Origin: Elusimicrobiota bacterium
GTDB taxonomy: Bacteria; Elusimicrobiota; Endomicrobiia; Endomicrobiales; Endomicrobiaceae
Assembly (NCBI GenBank): GCA_017528425.1
Contig: JAFXOV010000051.1
Coordinates: 1-48,961 of the forward strand
DNA: 48,961 nt
Direction: 5' to 3'
Below the pieces are notes generated by a model. The model searched no databases, had not been told where the DNA came from, and saw nothing but the letters and a program-made list of their open reading frames with translations. How positions within the stretch are numbered: the stretch's first letter is position 1; each line of letters opens with the position of its first letter. A program made the translations under genes and the position numbers. This document shows positions 23,301 through 26,793 of this stretch, one piece after another.

Positions 23301-25324
23301 TCTCCTTCTTTTTCAACACTGCTTTCAAAGAAATCATCTATATCAAAATCTTCAACAGGAGAAAGAGGTTCTCTTGATTCTAATTTTTGTTTATCTGCAG
23401 AAACAACAAAAGAATCAAAAATACTATATAGATCATCAAGCATATCACTTATAAGCATTACTGCTTGTTTTGCGGTACCTTCACTCAACAAATCTATAAC
23501 TTTTTGTAAGTTTTCTTTATCTTTAAGCAATCTTTGTAAATTTTTTATTTCAGATACCAATTCCGGAGTGACTTTTTCTTTGTGATATTCATCTACTAAA
23601 TTTTTAATTATTTCATTAAGTGTTTGTTGAAGATCACCCAAATCGTCACTTTCCAATATTTTTGCTGCCATGAGTTCGGAAATTTCCTGTACTCTTTCGG
23701 CATCATCCATATTCATTATTTGTTTTACATTATCAGTGTCTTTATTTTCTGTTTTATTCAACAAAACAGCTTGAAGTTGCGGAGATAAAGACGCTATTAA
23801 CGGTGCTATTGTTTGGAATGAAATTTTACTTTGTTCTTTTGCTATTTCGTAATATATATCTTCTGCAACTTTTATACCATCGGTAACATTCGGTGTTATT
23901 ACTATATAACTTACATTTTGTTTTTCCAACAATTCGGTTACCGTTTGGGAATGGAATCCTCCGGTAACAACTATATCCAATTGTTTTACTTCACTCATAT
24001 TATCTATTATTTTATTTATATCATTTGTTGCCTGAACAGGATTTTCAATATATTGCAAGGGAGAGTCTTCTTCAAACATATTATTTGTGAAGTATATATT
24101 TCTGTCCATATTAACTTCATAAAATTTATCCGTTTTAATAATATACTCATCCAACAAACTTAACACTCTGTTATCTACATACTTGTTGTATATTTGTCTA
24201 AATGAATCGATGTTTTCTTTATAATATTTGTAATCATCAACCGTTATCTTTGTTGAAATATAATCTTTAAGATATTTTTCGAAATAAGCCAAAAATACAA
24301 CTTCTTTCTGTGCTCTTGTTTGTGAAAATCTTGTATTTATTTCCTGTGATAAATATTCGTCTTCCTTTACTAATTCTACAGGATTAATTTTTTTACTCAA
24401 TTCTATATACTTAAAATATTTGTCTAACTCTGCATATTTTAAAGATATGTCTAAATTATAAACTTTATCCAATTGGATTATATAAGAATATAACTTTTCG
24501 ACTTCCTGAAAATTGGATGTATTTTCCAACAAAGATTTGTAAACATTATATGGTAATTGTTGCTTTAACACGGAAATTAAACCTTGAAGTTCTCTTGTTA
24601 TTTGTTTATAGTTCAAATCTTTATGTAAATCCAACAATGTTACATATATCAAAGTGTTTTCATATTTCGTTAAATCTATTCCTAACTTATCTATATGTTT
24701 TGATAACAATGTGTAATACTTTTGAGAAGTTATTTTTCCGTCTTTATAATTTTTAAATAACTTTTCTATTTTATACTGTCTTTTCGTATAATATTTTTTC
24801 TTAACATCATTTATAGAATTATCAAGTTCTTTTAATATTAAATTTATTTTCGGCTGAGATTGTAACAAGTCTCCCAATCTTGTTATGTTCTCTAAGAAAG
24901 GTTCCTTTTCTTCCAAACCTCTTATCAATTCCGTTTTCCCGCTTAATGCACTATAATATTCCGCACCGGTTAATCTTCCGGTATCCAACATTTTTTCTAA
25001 TATAGAACTATCATTTTTTATTTTTTCCGTAATCCATTTTGTACTTACATCGCCGTAAGCACCTTCCAAATATATATTGTTTACTCCATATTTTTCATCA
25101 AATATTTTTATTATGTTACTGATATTTTTTTGAACTTTGGAATGACAATGTAAATCTTGTATATTTACTATTACTCTATTCGTTCCGGCAAAATGTGATT
25201 TTGATATTTTCCCGTAACTGTACGGTAAAATAAATTCCTTAAATATTTGGTTGTATTCTTTTGTATTTTGTTCGTTGTTTATAGCACTTGCAAAAGCAGG
25301 ACCAACAACGAAAGAAACCAACAA
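2351..25324 (-). CDS. giant exported-type multidomain protein: duplicated membrane/M48-peptidase/AarF-kinase modules
   Basis: One uninterrupted frame of 7,657 codons. Domains seen, by residue: 10-500 TIKI/ChaN-like region (IQDLHCHS with H59/C60/H61; VVTGGFHSQT at 458); acidic linker about 645-700; caspase-like pair, H1215/H1217 in FDGHGHD and C1258 in FESCHSYNF; module A: hydrophobic block 1434-1510, HELEH 1686-1690 with downstream EYDSD and DAHPDAENR (M48 pattern), a long helical stretch, AarF/UbiB kinase (K2937, HADLHEGN 3068, DWG 3088), GHKL-like N-box N3583; acidic linker about 3695-3720; module B repeats this order (3759-3835, HELQH 3982, K5109, HADLHTGN 5253, DLGG 5273, N6061); LMW-phosphatase loop C6361-x5-R6367 with DPY at 6515; HELAH 6740-6744; unrecognised C terminus. 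The TTG at 25324 is the first usual start after an in-frame TAA. The full signal peptide starts at ATG 25381, before that stop. Function unknown. Confidence 0.9.
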   Translation of the reverse strand: MLVSFVVGPAFASAINNEQNTKEYNQIFKEFILPYSYGKISKSHFAGTNRVIVNIQDLHCHSKVQKNISNIIKIFDEKYGVNNIYLEGAYGDVSTKWITEKIKNDSSILEKMLDTGRLTGAEYYSALSGKTELIRGLEEKEPFLENITRLGDLLQSQPKINLILKELDNSINDVKKKYYTKRQYKIEKLFKNYKDGKITSQKYYTLLSKHIDKLGIDLTKYENTLIYVTLLDLHKDLNYKQITRELQGLISVLKQQLPYNVYKSLLENTSNFQEVEKLYSYIIQLDKVYNLDISLKYAELDKYFKYIELSKKINPVELVKEDEYLSQEINTRFSQTRAQKEVVFLAYFEKYLKDYISTKITVDDYKYYKENIDSFRQIYNKYVDNRVLSLLDEYIIKTDKFYEVNMDRNIYFTNNMFEEDSPLQYIENPVQATNDINKIIDNMSEVKQLDIVVTGGFHSQTVTELLEKQNVSYIVITPNVTDGIKVAEDIYYEIAKEQSKISFQTIAPLIASLSPQLQAVLLNKTENKDTDNVKQIMNMDDAERVQEISELMAAKILESDDLGDLQQTLNEIIKNLVDEYHKEKVTPELVSEIKNLQRLLKDKENLQKVIDLLSEGTAKQAVMLISDMLDDLYSIFDSFVVSADKQKLESREPLSPVEDFDIDDFFESSVEKEGDFYGEDFEYDYSDELDLWFSDSEIIDLCREIIREGQYNRDIESFISYLGRHNMADYELLSKVLAELKSVKNNEIKKEYCGVLYALIDKDKARTDEEKALETKERIMSFFEKPKLLQLKFCDLFSNAVDSYNDFIKEDFFCALLDFVNKNRYEDRDFEFLFEICEDSRLIAELGTRKNIYDFLSLSIEKRKLLYEFDKSSKNNSDVNINRLTIDFILSVLNKYNFTDEQFNYIMNLICSIDLTDDDTGKKYIEDLKGKNVNLLVLDQFKYIGIYNKYLVDLLFSDIDSMQMKIIDSNIQNIIDLFDDLKQYQIDTLETENKGLALSVFSSVGFKKYCEENNVTDIVKQYQLAIRISRRIHSITGDKFFKLSYDKTEKIIQRTLKYYDSIRQIISLLTLFTNKTAVFSLHNNERNNNGSGFRFTPAGLKKVLEMLEIKPELFEVIELSFLDKVLDFINGIEQDEIDIQDLLDFVNRLDGSTIIKNDIIEDWSHKKKISKDEFVEYLNSLKTTEYFVEVNRLLRIIEHFKDYKQDKGVFIFDGHGHDESFSYSENGALSVKQISKALIKAYNNGVNLENLTLMFESCHSYNFADNIINELKANGITTFPQIITDAGRETVYGYTKDLDIDGTTIRVSNLFYSLLKFLKLKTEEELKQMKGRLTFKDVADAPRYLSNNTMFVTNQQVIEENSKLEADILDIMNEQNVGDIETATAKNDIAYAGTYKVYAEMMLPSTQKALNKIGNIGIIKAVYKEKSGENFRFTTLGVALGALIETFSFWSPNFIKAHNFDPSIQAGMTAVVWAVRALSIGIGFATGTILAIFVTETIAHFLWNRGVILIGRTDLLLQLSKYIKSKKLEPVIVPSVQEKKQARELTEEEKKAAEEALLRTKVRINHSTLEITEENDRKLATEIQEVFNNLLDSMVALGKITEEEKQDYELVFYLDDEINAFTVSGSKTVFISTGMLHSFSLYLQGIVMRGDKVMSEKDLDMFGYSQYMNKQIKDLCKDHIAAILAHELEHTVQDRRVYSSKVADKGDQKKNEYDSDIQAIFMLDKAGYNPMSVQELMEFLVFIEKKGKDNSLRTILDAHPDAENRLVKIKTFLSDRNIFLRSIANPLKNLESSIPYYGENNLRSDIVGKLGYYQKGVGPRDSKGFIKEILEKYGEKITLYKILDIFNSINRFVEVNDVLYYINSVDYPFFNDRIKNFSDNQKKVIIRLMNSFNGYYPSNAELYELCPNMDELKEIFDFIIEPENYFYFFERISFLNISYLVTALHNSGNLGEEDYAKIQKFLSMNEDNFGGYTSFDAIIDKDTVDFYIDKFDLFDNFKKYNLYSELRNCLSKEKNFSASQKEKIRKFFFTPNTGGTAGYHMFRTLDFFELLYPEMTYESYVSSITEEQKKKILEDIEKEEIEKYNRFKEARNREILEDAYQKEKDPDVTSMYEIYKHTDFAYKKFEKEGNKWEGDEKYHKWVSEHDEDLFAEWLQEKKNKWFSDYCTSEYKSLMLEKYESELFDMFSTLDEKLGFLFPGGIMEFDSQVSSRMDYDKCIPKILKKEIDSIKSAEELFSFLNTVVNYFDEEKYVSKKDLETAMLNILLNVDREVLNNFTTEDIQDLFKLGISNKISIIVDLMTVALVNKRRNLDFDKIFFICERRYFGEDYSEEHKKFTTEFVQNSMNREQLEFLLKICYEKDLRLSEILPFDAYTETIEKFDETLSLEEKYRYSIYKDNVYPYNIYHKIKNNEDLKKIPIEHLKRFLGVEIPIRKDYYMNRSIGRIGLSTSFALRIWQNKVSQYRQIFGKSFYDTNSFNEFEGKIKEIEDVFYPWKDQNADNQNAVFSNEVDMLWANLLHNICGFGVDTKSFAFINIHGEEVLNVWCELTPDYDFVPTAQQTNELLNAFVLVKKYLPKDQVVVYARMLYEIIKNNDDLSVFESVEKNLELLDFFFEGFSEIKDDYIYELLENYDIDIDTYNECLSRTTYYSYQNDAEDNGKNFLYRELATVLSKKGMTVEDKIKFLSWLISDKQDKPDFLKGIAVQNDYGWDAKSTRLGEDAKIEIIRNYFWSMMKSERTEFIRELIADILEEGVDGKNYETLKNTLADAFFDSLKKDNNEKVAEALKMSFKIILDSLASHEYRSTSERQILFINDLTDSLVSISKSNFSPEEKEARQIGRFIVAMGAASGVAVVKILQILSNSKAFEGLGEQGYIINEEISKVRSSNEQLSKRVVFQQLEDLGILEDVESVGKCLGSASIGVTYLINMKDGSKRIIKIKRPSVLKNYEQDLNTAEKLIDYFKFSDILPQQNRSMIPTIKFLKQVFDTELNFEDEVENLLRAKVNLSRTDIHTPDIAGNYNADSFIQTLASGQSFDNAKNIYSEQEKAEIYSKILLEFFREVFVDGFFHADLHEGNVFIDENKNITFIDWGACGYVEKSKSDNLKTVFVSLLLSDSSNFMESLKQYDIDLYNKTSIKTKEIVAILDSNDSLEIKFGKIFTIFNQIDMSQNHDFLMFIQGLSKIAKYIDNLSAKEKILLLLDDTVIYDLLKNKQILSNISGLLGKIVPNRYRKIINFAIEKLVASNEENLQNIITNFKLFIINEDKQALERLINNILNTLNLPKSFKMPLKSLMSKKMKQLLDNIDSYSLKPKTNSVLIMQIIKEKFKSFFKLSDFIKKRLFNKTKKAKIKIEEESEPIVVLIQKNGVQYSLVMELVSSWYEKDNNNAVDIGLKNKKLSVYLSSIGKEGFSKKTSKYTSVESIEEFLGIKIDISNQSVSVTSEDMQTDIKYIKYEDMSEIVSGLKGNPIVALREEEAETLKQDSGCDVVEYIFLDQNIESNKIKIEEAIKTESFGRNKVLFALYPFSNVYDIDSLSDEQLFALYFQLLKSFEDIAEALSSRNHFYRINNEEITAIRFSILEMIQNAFISGNASLSKPIYISCTYDGGEQPFTVYCELGNETISEKQKNLATAIVNGRKDETRTIRHYQEKNLITEEIPQEKRIRQIGEEKYYKATIAKVFRFYYDESSKWDSPFGFGELEDDEFLDLEDLDLEGFEDLEDSSFEKGKTIERKIGIPLTRNILDWLGEKLYKGDAGKNFKFTSFGLALGAVIEAIPFWFPNFISAHNFDSSVKPGMIAVVWVIRALSIGIGYATGAIWALLLAETVLHYAWNQFVILIGRQDLLLQTSQQKSKEEEITIPVLESKEEKGRDLSQEEKDRYEQHLQKTILQNDIRYQYQPNPELQKDIEEIFGNLLDAMVAQGKITPAERKQYRIHYYYSPVANAYTVINSKDVFIFSELLYELANEMQREGKELTKDHIAAILAHELQHTTQNNKVYKGYSAVRGDNKRKEYDADRESIFILEQAGYNPRAVEEMMTALSFLSDANLLQVFFDAHPDTKDRLKEISEILENPSLVFLSMTKTQQTLNVSSLQKYGQDFQKYLDANFDKGTNYTYSLEGKALQKILAETEFFDQISIFDISNDVNFYDSSTKDFIINNILNGNYKFFTEAENDFIKNCNAEEKEFIYSLLFRSSDSDTIIEKLENKQKTKLFDFCISTLEPEKIKNSNLLSNMVATMDPTQATLNAYLDFRKNNGKNISSYTKETAYFYLKNYKYLTREEISSLLEELIPYDRFSFLYHELDEYKLSSIFDSFSQEQKNESIKIILNVLTENKDLYVSCTDPVGFINFVMASDVLTKQEKLEYLLKLSRYMDKHKPMLANTLLNLFDDLYSDKTDFEKLVQLFEVLNASENIYCLTEIFSYNELIDRYGISEHDFDAEELKNFAFAIKNFTLKFDVFFLGYFLKIKNPNVKFYFVTDEYATHDKKYSDGVCLYPNMNIEKINRDLLENITLEDLIEFQNFMMGNNYYCQSVSLLACYIVDNVLTLNDEEKIKIKKLLTLLPKRNGNISINGDISAIPYEYLKNLVDLQIVYKDIYEQSRSMPAKETSFINFYVPFLEFRTFHPNYSETPFAQTVEDIKKHFDAYLYLEEFSNAEDDNLQIYYSETEEMGNPDVPEKQIKNMEIEKAWLFELHKIFNLAPEERNVEFGYDGENFVYTYFEISEQLLNDTELIPTAQQAQQLINAFSIIKKELPRETVDVYAKLVYSLLKRNSSLSVFSSAEKNLELLDLLFEDFSVVKDDYIKELLDNYNITVEEYKKIISKTRLYFFSLNSEDNNEDISSMEMINNILPTLSDSEKIKFFFWLISGNAQYKPQMLKQVKIVNFNYDGEINFDSLQQSFRLMTKTERENFIRKILLGKSGIIENGKANAERNSKEFEQGLKNILFDDFFIASLGSSKIKASSISIVFKEVFSIVFNNLSDERKVLFVNNLISAIAEIKTNEEAVSEEQKARQLGRLIVALGTSSGVAVVKLLQILSNNRVFEALDDKYGTIINEEVAKVKSENEPLSKSVVFQYLEKMGVFSAVQYIGKRLGSASIGLTFFLKLKDISGLVVAKIKRPNINKTYDEDFKIADKLIEYFKSEKSLLDDVYKKTLPDADTLKTLFDEELDFERESDNLKDFSKQLQKRNSKIKVSQLIQTINGTKAYNQNLFLQTTAKGTTLDKVQVSKKEKSRIYFEVLKEFFTEVFVDPIKNGQALYHADLHTGNIFVDEDGNISFIDLGGVGKVTAQQSKALKDVFMYLYSGKYVDFINALKAYNSEIYDELEKENALDKIEKILNRKTSLESKFVDLFEIFNSLKNVDSDFMMFIQAISKIAGYLDNLSKEDQLSLLNNLSFDRGIQFKIIADNVLTYIVSVVKKIHFGKKQQEVESHEITQEEIFREKLLSSYPDITNEEIDLLLSLDNFVLESIRSNTVSLTKQQLIRCGKLADKLYKEKVITEQNNKIGLLFKIFSITNFSDANIEKLLSLDENTIEKIISEITENKQIEILFVKAEQLNIDLVYENKSFLSENRKFDRLLMFAKGDVLSTSQDILFMFNAKSELEKANLLFGLPVILTKILLEEENKLSSLYNIVKDTNLSLDEDGDVIEILASFSETELNNIEFNLRTLSNGEQNVRRFIYLYKDYRNVFSGKDGLIILSVFVTNNENDEQIRDFFDLAIKNNSVGTIKYIAYGDRSFDIKLSSEFGLGMILFRSKALDIPIDENNRDFVYMVKTLKTISSTGQERISNLDKDTYEKLFSIKKQDSFIRLLEYISGYRYYDRRGFKDLLNKALLAERTEIRVDYDGREIVTLIINKDEKIYSVRVALDSITEEDKIRQDYIETSFPNKKRIVYLSSVGDDAFSKTQSEYKTLEDIEKLTGVKIEVSDNTIVAKSVESETYVSYVKNREISQIVSSLYPIQILAIDRQQQADVEKLVNAEVTETIYLDESPDKVLEKLERAIANNSLIVIYPFSHTYDINSLTDEQLYALYFDIQSKFLDLQELLEDNNCLPQIKNRRSMAYILKEFMKNAFVHGSLSDTSEPIYIKFIRDGFTVINAKQTSKDERNRLKSLKRLYLSAAATLTGNHRGLQIIQDLEREGLIRVTPEENREIVFDKKEYFAITAVKTQGQGFSSLMEKFLDIALIDTSKVNKNQEETIEYKNNMYPGDRVFAQKEAEKFLESQFSPEELEIIDLLASVIFDSIKYVNCIPNTSSIEFVNIAYALQNGYFNYNLFPKEGEDLKQHILGMLSHYVEVSKQKKGAGQDNILIKALNENGTLLNDMADYLCDIITKNDLINKNKLETEQRNANMKKFIEGVHFDNTKFAAVMICSANENRSAIWHIMLEDYLERHRKQSTKVYSAGVFYDISQATLRETNETRPLVDEYIETLNSDERYKDINENLKKGFRSRYIKYLNVPRNSQPVFIVAGEQHRAKLIQLGYDPAWIFLMSDFYSKEFIEQFKQNNPELGQDLEDNNIFSMSEFPDPYENQILRQDLPELVRSVIEYNFDIEVEQKQVPEEFINLTDDYNQFEHMEGLPDFSDTGREEKRRQNAIELFNDQLEDISSKTYQFVFRGNTKYLYLLQNRENKHILLNIASQPNIDLKFRLFALLYLDELSYDLTSEERTRINQAEKAIVKKLKKQIENNEFEVLNNLDLRAYMMGVYLMLRDHADKINVPDIINRAIIINPYGKKMARDDGLFAEVDLFIVIHELAHRMFYKPRYTDDTLEEFVSYIVPNIFLRKIMNLSFEAYSKTQNLYTIHQTDGVIDHIKMGRKFHSLYSMFDKNAEEYKFKQEDHSAPIAFLDYLFAAHQKAGKPIDWDVLLDVIRNLSVSGLDQLQMFGRILDLYMKRSVEKGSLTKEETENMKKEIEEMQTWTILVKEVMEIIESTSPNIFNLLKGNKKTEEYKTEILSTTKEMKETFEKFSNAFMMNFEFSKSELLVLLIMNIMKNVEYEQLENNFDGVINGIIDVINNVSGELKVDFNKDKFNQQEYKQILNFVLANYAVSEHVETSVTNDIYTYISKNLDYLSFATKLINMVFGTRDLTKIFSNKKLLIATSKQQEEDFVKLLSGRAEKDIAVVTMEVIKDHVYDIREGSFLDVQKGIKATYDSKENKIIVYSKEGINITEDEIKGLITEQYFSERKDDTFDDVIAFADVNDSSLQDITDRLNIAYTEAVSIPNKETTFDLSSRKSIKNIINVCEQESRATGIKTFIVTFEQAKEFPYEIQTLQERDFKFIVSCKIDDISTIKYYDGLIIDDSKTDYEDISQLLPVMEKVRKHVLKTGVAKPVSVKFSNSTYGKFNSAGINIFDTYGMLPIVEDSYMTNSIIGKFIVEKIRDNNIERFLRQNNVVGFVIDNARTFADKKIKLRDLFSKEHKYNKGYNAALSSKFDYTCADVKILANYLDIEIVDNKASEKTDEQKLYKQKLDKQKLEELKRILSLYGQNSREEFSSELLKNLSFDSKAYLKYLADKNRDEELLGFIRGIAMNSARTQVFKGLEEKGFNLDMKKFANVADGKYQKAFLTIAVQLMMEDIDITELLETDFIDSDMTAKEYLDSILEKVNINIEEILKQNEYKIEKIEKEDIPKTIEDFKNYVVLLDNLKIIKDTTAGLDMSIKAVRSMLSAA
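6900..14068 (-). repeat. module B of the internal duplication in the giant gene
   Basis: Residues about 3753-6140 repeat the domain order of module A. Matching landmarks are FKFTSFGLALGAVIEA, HIAAILAHELQHT, PTAQQAQQLINAF, the kinase signatures HADLHTGNIF and FIDLGG, YLSSVGDDAFSK, SLTDEQLYALYF and FMKNAFVHG. The offset from module A drifts from about 2,170 to 2,480 residues, so insertions and deletions have built up since the duplication. The GHKL-like part is better kept here, with a later GNHRGLQII. Confidence 0.8.
14400..21043 (-). repeat. module A of the internal duplication in the giant gene
   Basis: Residues about 1428-3640. Its landmarks pair one for one with module B: FRFTTLGVALGALIET, HIAAILAHELEHT, PTAQQTNELLNAF, HADLHEGNVF, FIDWGACG, YLSSIGKEGFSK, SLSDEQLFALYF and MIQNAFISG. 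Similarity is clear at protein level by eye and divergent at DNA level, which points to an old duplication rather than a recent unequal crossover. Confidence 0.8.
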
Positions 25325-25381
25325 ACATGTTGCGGTTAAAACGGCTATTGATTTTTAAATTTTGTTCGAAAAATATTTCAT
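25325..25381 (-). pseudogene. interrupted signal-peptide start of the giant gene (in-frame TAA at 25355-25357)
   Basis: Reading leftward from ATG 25379-25381 in the frame of the giant gene gives MKYFSNKI, a TAA stop, then KSIAVLTATCLLV running directly into SFVVGPAFASA. Together these make a textbook Sec signal peptide: basic n-region, hydrophobic core and AFA-SA cleavage site. The stop is the only break. A single T-to-A change would give lysine and restore the frame. The ribosome site before this ATG is weak (GGG, 5 bases away). It may be a real nonsense mutation with re-initiation at TTG 25324, a recoded codon, or a sequence error. Confidence 0.7.
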
Positions 25382-25392
25382 TTTTACCCAAT

Positions 25393-25429
25393 AAAAAAAG
25401 CTTGTATTGTTTTACTACACAATACAAGC
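25393..25429 (-). terminator. rho-independent terminator over the stop codon of the small secreted gene, just before the giant gene
   Basis: Leftward, GCTTGTATTGT pairs perfectly with ACAATACAAGC (11 bp; arms 25419-25429 and 25400-25410) around an 8-base loop, followed by seven U (25393-25399). The TAG of the upstream gene (25415-25417) lies in the loop. Only 11 bases separate the U run from the ATG at 25381, leaving no room for a promoter, so the giant gene would be transcribed by read-through. Confidence 0.85.
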
Positions 25430-25885
25430 CCTATCTATATTAATTCTATTATAATTTATTGATATAGATCTTTTTAACATAGTAAATATTAATTTTAATA
25501 TCAGTAACAGAAAGACACAATTCAAAAACGGTATTTTTATCGGATACTCAACATCCGCAACAAAATTTTCCGATATAAAAATGTTAACATTTGTGACCAA
25601 AAGGTTACTCAAAGTTGATATTGTGGGAAGTGTTATTTCTACAGGCAACAAGCATTCATAAAATAAGGACTCATTTTTTTGTTCTTTATTTTCTTTATTT
25701 TGTTGTGCAGATTCATCTGTTTGCATCATAGCTGACAATATATCCGACGGGGTTTGAACTGCAAATAAAATCTGTTCCAACGATGAGTTCTTTACAAAAT
25801 GATTCGCTGTACCATTAGAAAAAGGCATAGCTAAACAATTTGCAAAAACAAATAGAAAAACAAACAATGATACACATTGCTTCAT
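25415..25885 (-). CDS. small secreted, C-terminally membrane-anchored protein of unknown function
   Basis: I do not recognise this family. From ATG 25885 the protein has 156 residues: a signal peptide MKQCVSLFVFLFVFANCLA, a Gln/Glu/Lys/Asn-rich middle (NKENKEQKNES) and a hydrophobic segment near the C terminus (IPFLNCVFLLLILKLIF) followed by basic residues. The predicted topology is outside-facing with a short cytoplasmic tail. Another in-frame ATG at 25900 adds five residues, but the promoter places the transcript start at about 25901, so that codon would be leaderless and 25885 is preferred. The giant gene follows across a terminator in the same direction. This gene may be its partner and controls its access to the promoter. 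Confidence 0.6.
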   Translation of the reverse strand: MKQCVSLFVFLFVFANCLAMPFSNGTANHFVKNSSLEQILFAVQTPSDILSAMMQTDESAQQNKENKEQKNESLFYECLLPVEITLPTISTLSNLLVTNVNIFISENFVADVEYPIKIPFLNCVFLLLILKLIFTMLKRSISINYNRINIDRACIV

Positions 25886-25907
25886 AAAAGACACTTTCAT
25901 ACTTTAT

Positions 25908-25936
25908 ATTATAGTCCATAAGCATTGATTTTTCAA
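25908..25936 (-). promoter_or_regulatory. sigma-70-type promoter for the small secreted gene and the giant gene
   Basis: TTGAAA (25931-25936), 17 bases, then a perfect TATAAT (25908-25913), reading leftward. The start point falls at about 25901. No other good promoter lies before the giant gene. Confidence 0.72.
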
Positions 25937-25996
25937 TAATAACTTGTGAAAAATTTGTGAACAAAATTACCTTACATTTTTGGGAAGGAAACATTT

Positions 25997-26028
25997 CAAA
26001 AATCGCAAAATGTCTTTTGCGATTTTTG
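25997..26028. terminator. perfect 14-bp stem-loop in the gap behind rpsG
   Basis: CAAAAATCGCAAAA and TTTTGCGATTTTTG flank a 4-base loop (TGTC on the plus strand). It reads the same on both strands and its right arm ends in T5G, so it could back up the rpsG terminator. The rest of 25937-26161 is AT-rich and holds no convincing gene. Confidence 0.55.
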
Positions 26029-26161
26029 ACAAGGCCTTAAGATTTGCGCAAGAATGAAAAAACGCAACCACAAGAAAATATAAAAATATAATAAAAGATA
26101 AAGCTTTAAAATCAGATGCTATAAGAACATGAAAAAAAACTGAAAAATTTGTCAGTGAGAC

Positions 26162-26220
26162 AAAAAAATTCCGAGCCGTAGTGTACAAAAGTGTAAACGG
26201 TACATAAGGCTCGGAATTTT
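26162..26220 (-). terminator. terminator of the rpoB-rpoC-rpsL-rpsG operon
   Basis: Leftward, AAAATTCCGAGCC pairs with GGCTCGGAATTTT (arms 26208-26220 and 26165-26177), followed by a U run (complement of 26162-26168). The 30-base apical part contains two GTAC steps that can extend the stem. It lies 57 bases after the rpsG stop. Confidence 0.85.
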
Positions 26221-26277
26221 AAAGTCGCAACTAAAATATTTCAGTTTTTTATAATATTTAAGTTTAGTTTAAATGTA

Positions 26278-26757
26278 TTACCATTTGTAGTGAGCAAATG
26301 CTTTATTAGCTTCTGCCATTTTATGTGTATCTTCTCTTTTCTTCATAACAGAACCTTCTTTTTTGCTTGCATCCATGAATTCTTGTGCAAGTTTTTCACA
26401 CATAGGTCTGCCTGTTTTACTTCTTGCTGCTTCCATTATCCAATCCATAGCAAGAGTTGTTGATCTTATCATAGGAACTTCCATAGGAACCTGATATGTT
26501 GCTCCACCAACTCTTCTTGGTCTAACTTCCAATAACGGTCTTGCATTTTCAATAGCTCTGTTGAATACTTCCAACGGTTCTTCACCGGTTTTTTCTTTCA
26601 TTATTTCAAATGCTTTATAGATTATTTTTTCAGCTAAACTCTTTTTTCCTCTGTGGTCTAACTTATTTATAAATCTTGCTACTAATACTGAATTATAAAC
26701 AGAATCGCCTTTTGGCATTCCTCTTTTTTCTCTTGGTTTTAATGCTTTTCTTGGCAT
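26278..26757 (-). CDS. rpsG: 30S ribosomal protein S7
   Basis: This 159-residue protein is a primary 16S rRNA-binding protein that nucleates the 30S head and contacts the E-site tRNA. The family start [13 protein letters not shown] and the core [20 protein letters not shown] followed by TYQVPMEVP are unmistakable, as is the C-terminal [21 protein letters not shown]. Length is normal. It follows rpsL by 36 bases in the classical str order but is the last gene here: the usual fusA and tuf do not follow, and a strong terminator does. Confidence 0.98.
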   Translation of the reverse strand: MPRKALKPREKRGMPKGDSVYNSVLVARFINKLDHRGKKSLAEKIIYKAFEIMKEKTGEEPLEVFNRAIENARPLLEVRPRRVGGATYQVPMEVPMIRSTTLAMDWIMEAARSKTGRPMCEKLAQEFMDASKKEGSVMKKREDTHKMAEANKAFAHYKW

Positions 26758-26793
26758 ATTTGATTATCCTCTTTTTACTTATATACTTTTATA

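Noticed and set aside
2351-25324. Splitting the giant frame into several genes
   Set aside because: I found no internal stop, and the module boundaries are joined by acidic linkers without ribosome sites or promoters. The single frame is continuous.
25239-25427. Leftward 62-codon frame overlapping the start of the giant gene
   Set aside because: It lies in another frame across the terminator and the signal-peptide region and is rich in Cys, Lys and Arg without pattern. It is a shadow.
25967-26188. Leftward 73-codon frame behind rpsG
   Set aside because: It begins with TTG inside the rpsG terminator hairpin, has no ribosome site, and runs through another perfect hairpin. The composition is low-complexity.
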